Positions 26,214-34,932 of a stretch of 64,000 nt of DNA are shown here, piece by piece (position 1 is the stretch's first letter; every line of letters starts with the position of its first letter). Below the pieces are notes generated by a model. The model was given only the letters and a program-made list of their open reading frames with translations. It was not told where the DNA came from and did no database searches. A program made the translations under genes and the position numbers. The stretch covers positions 682,001 to 746,000 of the forward strand of contig OZ006985.1 of assembly GCA_963931165.1 (NCBI GenBank). Direction: 5' to 3'. The DNA is from Ornithoclostridium sp944380285 (lineage in GTDB: Bacteria; Bacillota; Clostridia; Christensenellales; UBA3700).

Positions 26214-28124
26214 ATGGACGGCTACAAGATGAGCCGCAAGCAGAGGCGGCAATTGATCCGCATCGTCGTCTGTCTGGCGGCGTTCGCGGTGCTGTTCGCA
26301 GTGGACAGGGTGACGGACGGCTGGGCGGCTATGATCCCCGGGCGGTACGGCTGGCTGTTGGCGTTCGGGCTCTATTTGGCAGTCTATTTGGCGATAGGGT
26401 ACGACGTGCTTTGGCGTGCGGTGCGCAACATCGCACACGGACAGGTTTTTGACGAAAACTTTTTGATGTGCATCGCGACTTTGGGCGCGTTCGCCTTGGC
26501 GATCTATCGCGGCGCGACGGGCATGGAGATCGAGGGCTTCGACGAGGCGTGCGCGGTGCTGTTGTTCTATCAGGTGGGCGAGTGGTTCCAGGGCTACGCG
26601 ACCGGCAAATCGCGCAAGTCCATCTCGGCGCTGATGGACATCCGTCCCGACAGCGCGGACGTGATCAGAGACGGCGAGGTAGTGACGGTAGACCCGTCCG
26701 AGGTCAAGGTGGGGGAATTCATCCTGATCGATCCGGGCGAAAAGGTGCCGCTCGACGGCACGATCGCAGAGGGCGCGTCGTCGCTCGACACCAAGGCGTT
26801 GACGGGCGAATCGCTTCCGCGCGACGTCGCCGAGGGCGACGCGGTGGTCAGCGGCGCAGTCAACCTTACGTCGCAGCTCAAAGTGCGGGTGGAGAAGGAG
26901 TTTTACGACTCGACTGTCGCCAAGATCCTCGACCTTGTCGAGAACGCCGCCGAGCAAAAATCCAAGGCGGAGAACTTCATCACCAAATTCGCGAGATACT
27001 ACACGCCGGCGGTGGTCGCGGTCGCGTTGCTGTTGGCGGTGATCCCGGGCGCGGTGACGGGCGAGTGGTCGACGTGGGTATACCGCGCGCTCAGCTTCCT
27101 TGTCGTGTCCTGTCCGTGCGCGTTGGTGATCTCGATACCGTTGACCTTCTTTGCGGGCATAGGCGCGGCGTCCAAGCACGGCATTTTGGTCAAGGGTTCC
27201 AACTATCTCGAGCGTTTCGACAAGGCGAACATCTTTGTCTTTGACAAGACGGGCACTTTGACGAAGGGCAACTTCGCGGTGACGGCAGTCGTGCCGGAGG
27301 GCGGCAGAGAGGAGATATTGCGCCTTGCGGCGAGCGCGGAAAAGGACTCGACTCATCCGATCGCTCGCTCGATCGTCGCCGCCTACGGCAAGGAGCCGGA
27401 CGGCGGATACACGTTGACCGACGTCGCCGGCGAGGGCATAGCCGCGACGGGCGAGGGCGGAGAGATCTTGTGCGGCAACGCCAAATTGATGAGGGCGCGC
27501 GGCATAGCCTTCGACGAAGTCGACGCGGTCGGCACCGTCGTCTATGTCGCAAAGGACGGGGCGTACAAGGGCGCGCTCGTCATCGAAGACGAGGTCAAGT
27601 CCGAGTCTGCCGAGGTGATCGGGGGATTGAACGCGCTCGGCTGCCGCACGGTCATGCTCACCGGCGACAATGCGCGCGTCGCAGACAGCGTCGCGGCAAA
27701 GCTGGGCTTGAGCGACGTCAAGTCGTCATTGCTTCCCGGCGACAAGGTCGGCGAGGTCGAAAAGCTGCTTGCCGCCAAGCGCAAAGGCGACGAGTTGTGC
27801 TTTGTCGGCGACGGCATAAATGACGCGCCCGTGTTGATGAGAGCCGATATAGGCATCGCGATGGGCGGCGTCGGCAGCGACGCGGCGATCGAGGCTTCGG
27901 ACATCGTGTTGATGAAGGACGACCTGCGCGGTATCCCCACCGCAAAGCGCATCGCGCGCAAGACGATGGCGATCGTCAAGCAAAACATCGTCTTCGCACT
28001 CGCCGTCAAATTCCTCATCCTCATCCTGTCCGCATTCGGCATCACGAACATGTGGTTCGCCGTGTTCGGGGATGTGGGGGTGGCTGTTTTAGCTATTCTC
28101 AACGCCATGCGCAATCGCGCTTAG
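26214..28124 (+). CDS. P1B-type heavy-metal-translocating ATPase (zinc/cadmium type)
   Basis: A 636-residue P1B ATPase. The metal-binding helix contains SCPCALVIS (CPC motif, about residues 298-302), the phosphorylation motif DKTGTLTKG follows at about 344, with TGES in the actuator domain, an HP dipeptide (DSTHPIA) and GDGINDAPVL in the hinge. CPC plus the SmtB-type repressor favour Zn/Cd/Pb export over copper. There is no N-terminal HMA domain; one is supplied by the preceding gene. The last six codons and stop lie inside one arm of a 150-bp palindrome, so the very C terminus may have been changed by that element. Confidence 0.93.
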   Translation: MDGYKMSRKQRRQLIRIVVCLAAFAVLFAVDRVTDGWAAMIPGRYGWLLAFGLYLAVYLAIGYDVLWRAVRNIAHGQVFDENFLMCIATLGAFALAIYRGATGMEIEGFDEACAVLLFYQVGEWFQGYATGKSRKSISALMDIRPDSADVIRDGEVVTVDPSEVKVGEFILIDPGEKVPLDGTIAEGASSLDTKALTGESLPRDVAEGDAVVSGAVNLTSQLKVRVEKEFYDSTVAKILDLVENAAEQKSKAENFITKFARYYTPAVVAVALLLAVIPGAVTGEWSTWVYRALSFLVVSCPCALVISIPLTFFAGIGAASKHGILVKGSNYLERFDKANIFVFDKTGTLTKGNFAVTAVVPEGGREEILRLAASAEKDSTHPIARSIVAAYGKEPDGGYTLTDVAGEGIAATGEGGEILCGNAKLMRARGIAFDEVDAVGTVVYVAKDGAYKGALVIEDEVKSESAEVIGGLNALGCRTVMLTGDNARVADSVAAKLGLSDVKSSLLPGDKVGEVEKLLAAKRKGDELCFVGDGINDAPVLMRADIGIAMGGVGSDAAIEASDIVLMKDDLRGIPTAKRIARKTMAIVKQNIVFALAVKFLILILSAFGITNMWFAVFGDVGVAVLAILNAMRNRA

Positions 28125-28260
28125 CCGCGGATAGCGGCACATCTTCGCTCCGTTCGGAACGTCTCGTCGGCTGACCGTGTACGTTTTAGTACACTGGGTC
28201 GCCGCCTCGCAACCCGAACGGAGCGAATCTGCACCACTCTTCACGGCTAAGCGCGATTGC
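28111..28260. repeat. 150-bp imperfect palindrome (possible MITE-like element)
   Basis: Outer arms of 17 identical complementary bases (28111-28127 with 28244-28260), inner arms of 14 (28144-28157 with 28214-28227), and a central GTGTAC / GTACAC pair (28177-28182 with 28189-28194). The left arm includes the end and stop codon of the ATPase gene. As RNA it forms a long hairpin and could stop transcription; as DNA it resembles a non-autonomous inverted-repeat element. Confidence 0.75.
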
Positions 28261-28470
28261 CGGATCTATCGGTTTGTGCGGTCGAGACACGCGCCTCGGA
28301 ACTTGTGGTAAGGCGCGCGGATAGCGGCACATCTTCACGGCTAAGCGCGATTGCCGGATCTATCGGTTTGTGCGGTCGAGGCACGCGCCTCGGAACTTGG
28401 GGTAAGGCGCGCGGATAGCGGCACATCTTCGCGGCTAAGCGCGATTGCGTGATCTATCGTTTTGCGTGGT
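28238..28470. repeat. 94-bp tandem repeats, two and a half copies
   Basis: Unit 1 (28238-28331) and unit 2 (28332-28425) differ at 2 positions; a third copy from 28426 matches for about 35 bases and then diverges. The unit includes the right arm of the adjacent palindrome and a GATAGCGGCACATCTTC segment that also occurs at its left side (28130-28146), so the array probably grew from the palindrome. The rest of the gap to 28700 holds no gene that I can see. Confidence 0.85.
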
Positions 28471-28705
28471 CGGGAAAGGTGTCTCAAAGCAAGGCAGACG
28501 AGAGGACAGAGCCGCGCCTTTTTCAAATTTTGCGTAAATTCGCGAATAATTTTTTTTGGTCGAAAATTTTTACATTCTTTGTCAACCGGAGTCGAGAGCT
28601 ATGCGCCGCTTGACTTTTTTGCCTTGTACGCAAACGGAAGAGGGCGGATTTTGGTGTAAATTGATAACTGTCGGACAAATAGCCCGATTTTGGTAAAGTG
28701 TTCGA

Positions 28706-28735
28706 TTGACTTTTACGGCGCGCATATGTCAAAAT
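28706..28735 (+). promoter_or_regulatory. Probable promoter of the repeat lipoprotein
   Basis: TTGACT at 28706-28711 with an 18-base spacer to CAAAAT (28730-28735). The -10 is imperfect. TTAGGAG lies before the ATG at 28770. Confidence 0.5.
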
Positions 28736-28769
28736 ATTAACGATAAAGTATGATTAGGAGATACACAAC

Positions 28770-31700
28770 ATGTCAAAGCGGATTTTCGCGCTCATTGCGC
28801 TTGCGGCGGTCTTTGCGCTCACATTGACAGGCTGTTCGCTCTTCGGCGGCGGCGACGGTGACGGAGGCGGCGACGGCGGCGACGGAGGCGGCACAGGGAC
28901 CGCCGCCGATTCGGTGGCGATCACCTATATGGCTGACGGCGAGTTGTTTTTGAAACAGGTCGTCGGTCCTAACACCACCGAGACGACGTCGCGCCCTTAC
29001 AAGGCGGGATACACGTTTACGGGGTGGTACGCGGACGAGGCGTGCACGCAGCTTTTCGATTTCGACGCCTACTTCGCTTCGCAGGAAAAGGCGGACGTGA
29101 CCGTCTACGCCGGTTTTGAAGAGGTCGTTGCGACTGTCGTCGCGATCGTCTACATGTCCGACGACGTACAATTCGAGACGCAGATCGTCGAAGACGGCGT
29201 CACCGCGCCCACGTCGAGGAGACCGGGCAAGGCGGGGTTCAGGTTTACCGGCTGGTACGCGGACGAGGAGTGTACGCAGCTTTTCGATTTCGACGCCTAT
29301 TTCGCGCAGGATGAAAAGACGAGCGTGATCGTCTATGCCGGATTCGAGGTGGACGAAGACGCGATCATACAGATCATATATTATGTAGACGGCAATGTCG
29401 CGCATACGCAGAACGTGACGGCGCAGACGACGTCGTCCGATGCGGATGCGCCGCACAAAGCAGGTCACAAGTTCACCGGATGGTATGCGGACGCGGCGTG
29501 CACGAAGCTTTTCGATTTCGGCGCCTATTTCAAGTCATCCCCAAGGAATACCGTTTCGGTCTACGCCGGTTTCGATGAGATCGCCGACGTACGTTTGCAT
29601 TACAGCGTGGACGGAGAGATCGTGCACACCCAAACGGTCGCGTACGACACGACGGCGTCCGATTTTGCGGATCCCGTCGAGGTCGGCTACGAGTTCATAG
29701 GCTGGTTTGCTGACGCGGCGTGCGAAACGCCGTTCGATTTCGAGAGTTATTTCGCTCAAACGGACAAGGCGACGGAGACGACCGTCTATGCGGGGTTTGA
29801 GGAGATCATCGAGATCTTCTACTATTTCGACGGCAAGCTGACTTGGACGCAGGTGGTGAGTGACGATACGGCAGACGCGATCCCCAATGAGCCGGGCAAA
29901 GCGGGCTACAGCTTTGCCGGTTGGTACGACGGCGAGGGCGCCGACGCGCAGAAGTTCGACTTTGAGGCATATTTCGCCGATCCCGACAAGACAGACGTCA
30001 AAGTCTATGCGCACTTTGAGCGGATCGCCGAGGACGCGGTGCAGATCTTCTATTTTGCGGACGGACAGCCGTGGCTCACGCAGGTCGTCGAGGGCGACGT
30101 AGTGACTCCGGCGACCGTCGACGATCCCGTCAAAGAGGGCTATGTCTTTGCCGGTTGGTACGAGGACGCGGCTTTCGAGACCGCGTTCGATCTCGAGGCG
30201 TTCATCGCGCGGCAGGACAAGACCGACATCACCGTATACGCGCGCTTCGACGTCGTCACCGTCACGCTGACGTTTATGTCGCAGGGCGTTGTCCACGACT
30301 CCGTCGACGTCACGATCGAGTCCGGCGAACCGGATGTGGCGGATCCCGTCAAGAGCGGTTACGAGTTCATCGGCTGGTTCGAAGACGAGGCGTGCGCAAC
30401 TCCGTTCGACTATCGCGAATATTTTTCGGACCGCTTTGTTGAGGGCGCGGCGGACGTGACCGTCTATGCCGGCTTTGCCCGCATAGCGACGATCACCTAT
30501 CTTGCCGACGACGCGTTGCCCGCCACTCAGACCCAGCCCGTGATGAGCGCGACCGACGCGCCGACCGCGCAGACGCCGTCCAAGCCGGGCTATGACTTTG
30601 TCGGATGGTATCTCGAAGGAGAGGAAAAACAATTCGACTTCAAGGCATATTTCGAGTCTGACGCTGAGAGGCAGGACGTCACGCTCCATGCGCGGTTTGA
30701 GGTGAGGACGGTGTACATTTGGTATTATGCCGATCCGTCGTCCGACGAGCGCTTCCATACTCAACCGGTCACGATCGACACCAAAGAGGAGTACGGAGCG
30801 GTGCCGACCAAACAGGGGTATGTTTTCAAGGCGTGGTACACGACGCCCGAGTGCGTCGAAGAATTCGACTTCGACGACTACTTTGCAGATCCCGACAAAC
30901 AGAGCGTAAGCGTCTATGCCGGCTACGAGAGAGCGGCGCTGACCACGGTCATCACCTATTATGTAGACGGCGTTCAGTTCGCTCAGCAATCCGTCACGAG
31001 CGTCGACGATCCGCAGTTCAACGGAAAGCCTGTCAAATTCGCCCACAAGTTCAAGGGATGGTACGAGGACAAGGAGTGCACGACGGCGTTCGAGTACGAC
31101 AAGTTTATGACGTCGAGCGACAGAGGCGCGACCAAGAGCGTCTACGCGGGCTTCGAGCTGAGCGTCGACCACATCGACGAGGACGGCGACGGCATTTGCG
31201 ACATCGACGGACACAGCGACAAGGTGCTTGTCTACACCGACAACAGCGGTCTCGAACTGTTCGACTACCGCATCGGCTACATCTCGGACAACGCCGCCAA
31301 CAATTCCGTAAACTTGGCGCAGGCGATCCCCGGCGGCAGTGACTTCACCCTTGTCGGCGGCGACGGCTATGTTACGTTGAACGGCAACACTCTCACAGCG
31401 ATCGAGGCGACCCCGACCACCACGACGGTTCGCTTGAAGTATATCGCCGACAGCCGCAACGGCGCAAAGATCGCCAAGACCGTCAACCTTCATGTTCTCA
31501 ACGGCTATACCAATGTTTCGGGCGATTGGAGCAAACTATATGGTGCGATCATGCAGTCCGGAGACGTGCGCAACGTCGTCGTTCAATCGGCGATGACGTC
31601 GCCCGCGGATGCGCAAAAGAGCAACGGGTTTGTGTTTATCGATTACGATTATGATATTTCGCTGGATAACAGAAAGTATCCCGAAGCCGGTCCGTCTCCG

Positions 31701-32483
31701 TACACGCTCAATCTATATGGCAACGCACTCAAATGGGATGTCAGTTCGATGATAATGAAAGGTATAGACATTTTCCGCATCGAGTGGATCGCGAAGACGA
31801 TCAACATCACCGACGTCCACATGTTCGGAGGTACCAACGTCGCGTCGGCGACCGGCGCGTATTTCGTCGCAAACGGTTCGACCGTGCCGACCACGCCCGT
31901 ATTCAACGTCACACATTGCTTGACGGATAACGGCTTACAGCACTATCGCGTGGGATCGAGCTCGGTAAACATCAAGAACAGCATACACATAAATTCTCAT
32001 GACGCGGTGATCAAAGCCGGATCCAAAAGTGGGCCTGGCAACAATATAGTCATCGAAAATTCGGTTCTTGCCAATTCAGATACGTCCGCGATCCTGATTT
32101 GGGGTGTGTCCTCGAACATCCAATTCAAAGGATTTGCAGACGTCTACAATTGGAAGGACAGAGACGATCCCAAGGTGATTATAGACGAGGAGGTGATCAA
32201 AAACAGCGAAATAAAGAAAGAACTTCAAAACAGCAAGTTCGATCAATATTTTGTCGGCAGCGGAGGCAAAGATTATACAAACCTGGTGGCGCTGCGCATC
32301 GATATAGATGCGAATATCACCGATAACGCAGGAATGGGTATTGTCACGGCAGAATACACGAAAAAACTTGGATTTATTCCGCTTGGCACGGCATATCTCA
32401 CATTGATCAACAAGGGAGATCCGCTTGCGACGATGTATGACAACCCCTCTCTCAACTACGAACTCAACTTCGGCAGAAGCTGA
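28770..32483 (+). CDS. Large lipoprotein with ten Listeria-Bacteroides (Flg_new/InlB-type) repeats
   Basis: A 1237-residue surface protein. The signal peptide ends in the lipobox LTGC (Cys22), followed by a Gly/Asp linker. Residues about 48-796 hold ten repeats of about 72-78 residues, each with the core GYxFxGWYxDxxCxxxFDFxxYF and ending VYAGF; this is the beta-grasp-like repeat of internalin B and many gut-bacterial surface proteins. A Ca-binding-like DEDGDGICDIDG loop (about 801-812) leads to a 400-residue C-terminal region with short beta-rich repeats that could form a right-handed beta helix. It is anchored outside the membrane; ligand binding or adhesion is inferred only. It has its own promoter and terminator. 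Confidence 0.85.
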   Translation: MSKRIFALIALAAVFALTLTGCSLFGGGDGDGGGDGGDGGGTGTAADSVAITYMADGELFLKQVVGPNTTETTSRPYKAGYTFTGWYADEACTQLFDFDAYFASQEKADVTVYAGFEEVVATVVAIVYMSDDVQFETQIVEDGVTAPTSRRPGKAGFRFTGWYADEECTQLFDFDAYFAQDEKTSVIVYAGFEVDEDAIIQIIYYVDGNVAHTQNVTAQTTSSDADAPHKAGHKFTGWYADAACTKLFDFGAYFKSSPRNTVSVYAGFDEIADVRLHYSVDGEIVHTQTVAYDTTASDFADPVEVGYEFIGWFADAACETPFDFESYFAQTDKATETTVYAGFEEIIEIFYYFDGKLTWTQVVSDDTADAIPNEPGKAGYSFAGWYDGEGADAQKFDFEAYFADPDKTDVKVYAHFERIAEDAVQIFYFADGQPWLTQVVEGDVVTPATVDDPVKEGYVFAGWYEDAAFETAFDLEAFIARQDKTDITVYARFDVVTVTLTFMSQGVVHDSVDVTIESGEPDVADPVKSGYEFIGWFEDEACATPFDYREYFSDRFVEGAADVTVYAGFARIATITYLADDALPATQTQPVMSATDAPTAQTPSKPGYDFVGWYLEGEEKQFDFKAYFESDAERQDVTLHARFEVRTVYIWYYADPSSDERFHTQPVTIDTKEEYGAVPTKQGYVFKAWYTTPECVEEFDFDDYFADPDKQSVSVYAGYERAALTTVITYYVDGVQFAQQSVTSVDDPQFNGKPVKFAHKFKGWYEDKECTTAFEYDKFMTSSDRGATKSVYAGFELSVDHIDEDGDGICDIDGHSDKVLVYTDNSGLELFDYRIGYISDNAANNSVNLAQAIPGGSDFTLVGGDGYVTLNGNTLTAIEATPTTTTVRLKYIADSRNGAKIAKTVNLHVLNGYTNVSGDWSKLYGAIMQSGDVRNVVVQSAMTSPADAQKSNGFVFIDYDYDISLDNRKYPEAGPSPYTLNLYGNALKWDVSSMIMKGIDIFRIEWIAKTINITDVHMFGGTNVASATGAYFVANGSTVPTTPVFNVTHCLTDNGLQHYRVGSSSVNIKNSIHINSHDAVIKAGSKSGPGNNIVIENSVLANSDTSAILIWGVSSNIQFKGFADVYNWKDRDDPKVIIDEEVIKNSEIKKELQNSKFDQYFVGSGGKDYTNLVALRIDIDANITDNAGMGIVTAEYTKKLGFIPLGTAYLTLINKGDPLATMYDNPSLNYELNFGRS

Positions 32484-32504
32484 ACGTGATCAACAACAGC
32501 TATA

Positions 32505-32534
32505 CGGGACGCCTTCGGGCGTCCCGTCCTGTTT
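32505..32534 (+). terminator. Rho-independent terminator of the repeat lipoprotein gene
   Basis: Perfect 9-bp stem CGGGACGCC / GGCGTCCCG with a TTCG loop, then TCCTGTTT. Confidence 0.88.
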
Positions 32535-32622
32535 GAGCGGCGCAAAACCTGCAAAGGACTTGCGCAGTTGTTTTGACTCGCCGTCCGCGAGGGACGGTTT
32601 GCTCGCCTCTGCGGCGCCGTTC

Positions 32623-32664
32623 AAATTGAAAACTTTTCCCGTTTTTGGCAAAAGTTTTCAATTT
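32623..32664. repeat. AT-rich perfect inverted repeat, copy 1
   Basis: AAATTGAAAACTTTT (32623-32637) is perfectly complementary to AAAAGTTTTCAATTT (32650-32664), with a 12-base centre. Both arms plus centre recur about 110 bases downstream. Confidence 0.85.
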
Positions 32665-32733
32665 CGCTTTTTGAACTTGTCGTGATCTTGCCGAAATTTT
32701 CATATACAGTAACGATTTTTCCGTTTTTACACG

Positions 32734-32775
32734 AAACTGAAAACTTTTCCTGTTTTTGACAAAAGTTTTCAATTT
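32734..32775. repeat. AT-rich inverted repeat, copy 2
   Basis: Arms 32734-32748 and 32761-32775 repeat the first element with few changes (one mismatch in the stem, centre CCTGTTTTTGAC). The region from 32776 to 33050 is AT-rich and shows no gene. Confidence 0.85.
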
Positions 32776-33054
32776 CACTTTTTACTTATACTGCACATTA
32801 GTTAAAGTTATATAAATGCATTTCGTTGTGCAAAGAGCTGGTGTGGGCAATGTCGGATTGTCCGCGATCATGACGGCATATTGACGGTGAACGCGATCGA
32901 CTTCTTGATGGGCGGAGAGCTGTGAGCGCTCCGCCCGAGAGGGCAGGACGAGGGGAGTGGGCGCAAAATAATACCCAAATCGCGCCGAAATGTTACTTTA
33001 ATAAAAATTTTACATAAATTTTACATTTCGAAAAAACTTTTTTGCTCAAATCGT

Positions 33055-33083
33055 TTGACTTAACTTTTTCCTTTTTATATAAT
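33055..33083 (+). promoter_or_regulatory. Promoter of the S10-spc ribosomal operon
   Basis: TTGACT at 33055-33060, 17-base spacer, perfect TATAAT at 33078-33083. Predicted start near 33090, giving a leader of about 180 nt before rpsJ. Confidence 0.9.
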
Positions 33084-33089
33084 CTCAAA

Positions 33090-33270
33090 TGCACGCTGCA
33101 AAGGGGTGAAGCATAAGGTTACCGGACGCGGAGAACTTATGCGGACAAATGTCCGAACGATCGGGCGACTAACGGAGGCGGACTGCCCGCCTTTTAAAAT
33201 TGCGGCGATGCGGAACACACGGCTGCGTGAAATGCGCGTCGAAAAAAGTTAGGAAAAAGGAGAACGAAAA
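33090..33270 (+). promoter_or_regulatory. S10 operon leader with alternative terminator/antiterminator helices
   Basis: Helices seen: GCATAAG / CTTATGC (33111-33117 with 33136-33142), GGAC-aaat-GTCC (33143-33154), and AGGCGG / CCGCCT (33076 is outside; 33176-33181 with 33187-33192) followed by TTTT, a short terminator. CGGGC (33162-33166) can instead pair with GCCCG (33185-33189), which destroys the terminator stem. This arrangement suggests attenuation, most simply autogenous control by a ribosomal protein of the operon. Confidence 0.55.
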
Positions 33271-33579
33271 ATGGCAGGACTCATCATCAGGATCAGGCTC
33301 AGAGCCTACGATCACAATCTCATCGACGAAGCTGCAAGCAAGATCGTCGAGACCGTCACCAGATGCGGCGTCAAAGTGGGCGGACCCATTCCGCTCCCGA
33401 CCGAGAAAGAGGTCGTGACGATACTTCGCGCGGTGCACAAGGACAAGGACAGCCGCGAGCAGTTCGAACTGCGCACGCACAAGAGGCTGATCGACATTTA
33501 CAGCCCGACCAAGGCTGCGATGACCGCGCTGGAGAAGCTCAGCTTGCCCGCAGGTGTGGACATCAAGATCAAATTCTAA
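33271..33579 (+). CDS. rpsJ: 30S ribosomal protein S10
   Basis: 102 residues, the usual S10 length. The segments RIRLRAYDHNLIDEAA, GGPIPLPTEKEVVTILR and FELRTHKRLIDIYSP are the conserved blocks of S10, which sits in the 30S head and, as NusE, joins antitermination complexes. It is the first gene of the operon, preceded by AAAAAGGAG before the ATG at 33271, with a 55-base gap to rplC. Confidence 0.98.
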   Translation: MAGLIIRIRLRAYDHNLIDEAASKIVETVTRCGVKVGGPIPLPTEKEVVTILRAVHKDKDSREQFELRTHKRLIDIYSPTKAAMTALEKLSLPAGVDIKIKF

Positions 33580-33634
33580 TAATAGATGATACGGCCGCGC
33601 GAGCGGCAGAGAATATCGGAGGTGAACTTTATCT

Positions 33635-34279
33635 ATGAATAAAGCAATCATTGGAAAGAAACTCGGGATGAGCCAAGTCTTCACCGAAGACGGCATAGTG
33701 ATCCCGGTCACGGTCGTGGAGGCAGGTCCCTGCCCCGTCGTTCAAAAGAAGACCGTGGACAAGGACGGCTACGACGCCGTACAGGTGGCGTTCGGCTCTT
33801 ACAAGGACGACAAGAGAGCGGACAAGCTGACCAACAAGCCCTTGAAGGGCCACTACGCGAAGGCGGGCGTCAAGCCGATGCGCACTCTCAAAGAGTTCAG
33901 GCTGGATGACTGCGCGGCGTATGAAGTTGGCGGCGCGATCACCTGCGACGTGTTCGCGGCGGGCGACAAGGTCGACGTTGTCGGCACCAGCAAGGGTCAC
34001 GGTTTCACCGGTGCGATCAAGAGATGGAACCAGCATTGCGGACCCATGGCTCACGGTTCCGGTTACCACAGAGGCGTCGGTTCTCTGAGCGCAAACTCGA
34101 CTCCGTCGAGGGTGTTCAAGAACAAGAAGATGTCCGGACATTGGGGCAACGAGCGCGTCACGGTTCAGAATCTGACCGTGGTCAAGGTCGACAAGGATCG
34201 CAACCTGATCCTCGTCAAGGGCGCTGTTCCGGGTCCCAAGGGCGGCACGGTCGTCGTCAAGACGTCCAGCAAGGCGTAA
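33635..34279 (+). CDS. rplC: 50S ribosomal protein L3
   Basis: 214 residues. The N terminus AIIGKKLGMSQVFTEDG and the central GHGFTGAIKRWN, with GSGYHRGVGSLS, are characteristic of L3, an early-assembly 50S protein near the peptidyl-transferase centre. GGAGGTG at 33617-33623 precedes the ATG at 33635. It follows rpsJ in the standard S10 operon order and leads to rplD after 14 bases. Confidence 0.98.
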   Translation: MNKAIIGKKLGMSQVFTEDGIVIPVTVVEAGPCPVVQKKTVDKDGYDAVQVAFGSYKDDKRADKLTNKPLKGHYAKAGVKPMRTLKEFRLDDCAAYEVGGAITCDVFAAGDKVDVVGTSKGHGFTGAIKRWNQHCGPMAHGSGYHRGVGSLSANSTPSRVFKNKKMSGHWGNERVTVQNLTVVKVDKDRNLILVKGAVPGPKGGTVVVKTSSKA

Positions 34280-34293
34280 GGAGATCAAGAGAT

Positions 34294-34932
34294 ATGGAAC
34301 TCAACGTATATAACATGAAGGCGAAAGAAGTCGGCAAGATGAGCGTCAGCGACAGCGTGTTCGGCTGCGAATACAACGAAGCTCTCGTGCACCAGGTCGT
34401 CGTCGCATATCTCGCCAACCAGAGGCAGGGCAACAAGAGCACTTTGACCCGCAGCGAGGTCAGAGGCGGCGGCAAGAAGCCGTGGCGTCAAAAGGGCACC
34501 GGCAGGGCTCGTCAGGGCTCCATCCGCAGCCCGCAATGGACGGGCGGCGGCGTCGTGTTCGCGCCCAAGCAGAGAGATTTCTCTCAAAAGGTCAACAAGA
34601 AGATGAAGAGGGCGGCGTTCGTCAGCGCGCTCTCCGCGAGGGTGGCGGACGGCGGTCTGACCGTTGTCGACAAGCTCGAGCTTGCGGAAGCTAAGACCAA
34701 GCTGATGGCGGCGGTCCTCAAGAATTTCGCGGTGAACGGCAAGGTTTTGGTCGTCACCGACGCCGATGACGAGAAGGTTTTGAGGGCGAGCGGCAACATC
34801 CCCGGCTTGACCGTGACCAACGTCGATCTCGTCAATGTCTACGAGCTTGCCGCCAACGGCAAGTGCATCGTCACCAAGGCGGCGGTCGAAAAGCTCAACG
34901 CCAAGTACGGCGCCGAGGAGGTAGCAGAATGA
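34294..34932 (+). CDS. rplD: 50S ribosomal protein L4
   Basis: 212 residues. The extended-loop segment KSTLTRSEVRGGGKKPWRQKGTGRAR and GGGVVFAPKQRDFSQKVNKK identify L4, which lines the nascent-peptide tunnel and in E. coli represses its own operon; whether it acts on the leader here is unknown. The ATG at 34294 fits MELNVYNMKAKEVG, with AAGGAG upstream. It overlaps rplW by 4 bases. Confidence 0.98.
   Translation: MELNVYNMKAKEVGKMSVSDSVFGCEYNEALVHQVVVAYLANQRQGNKSTLTRSEVRGGGKKPWRQKGTGRARQGSIRSPQWTGGGVVFAPKQRDFSQKVNKKMKRAAFVSALSARVADGGLTVVDKLELAEAKTKLMAAVLKNFAVNGKVLVVTDADDEKVLRASGNIPGLTVTNVDLVNVYELAANGKCIVTKAAVEKLNAKYGAEEVAE

Noticed and set aside
28238..28470. CRISPR or tRNA cluster in the 94-bp repeats
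   Set aside because: The units are contiguous and near identical with no spacers, and no cloverleaf can be formed.
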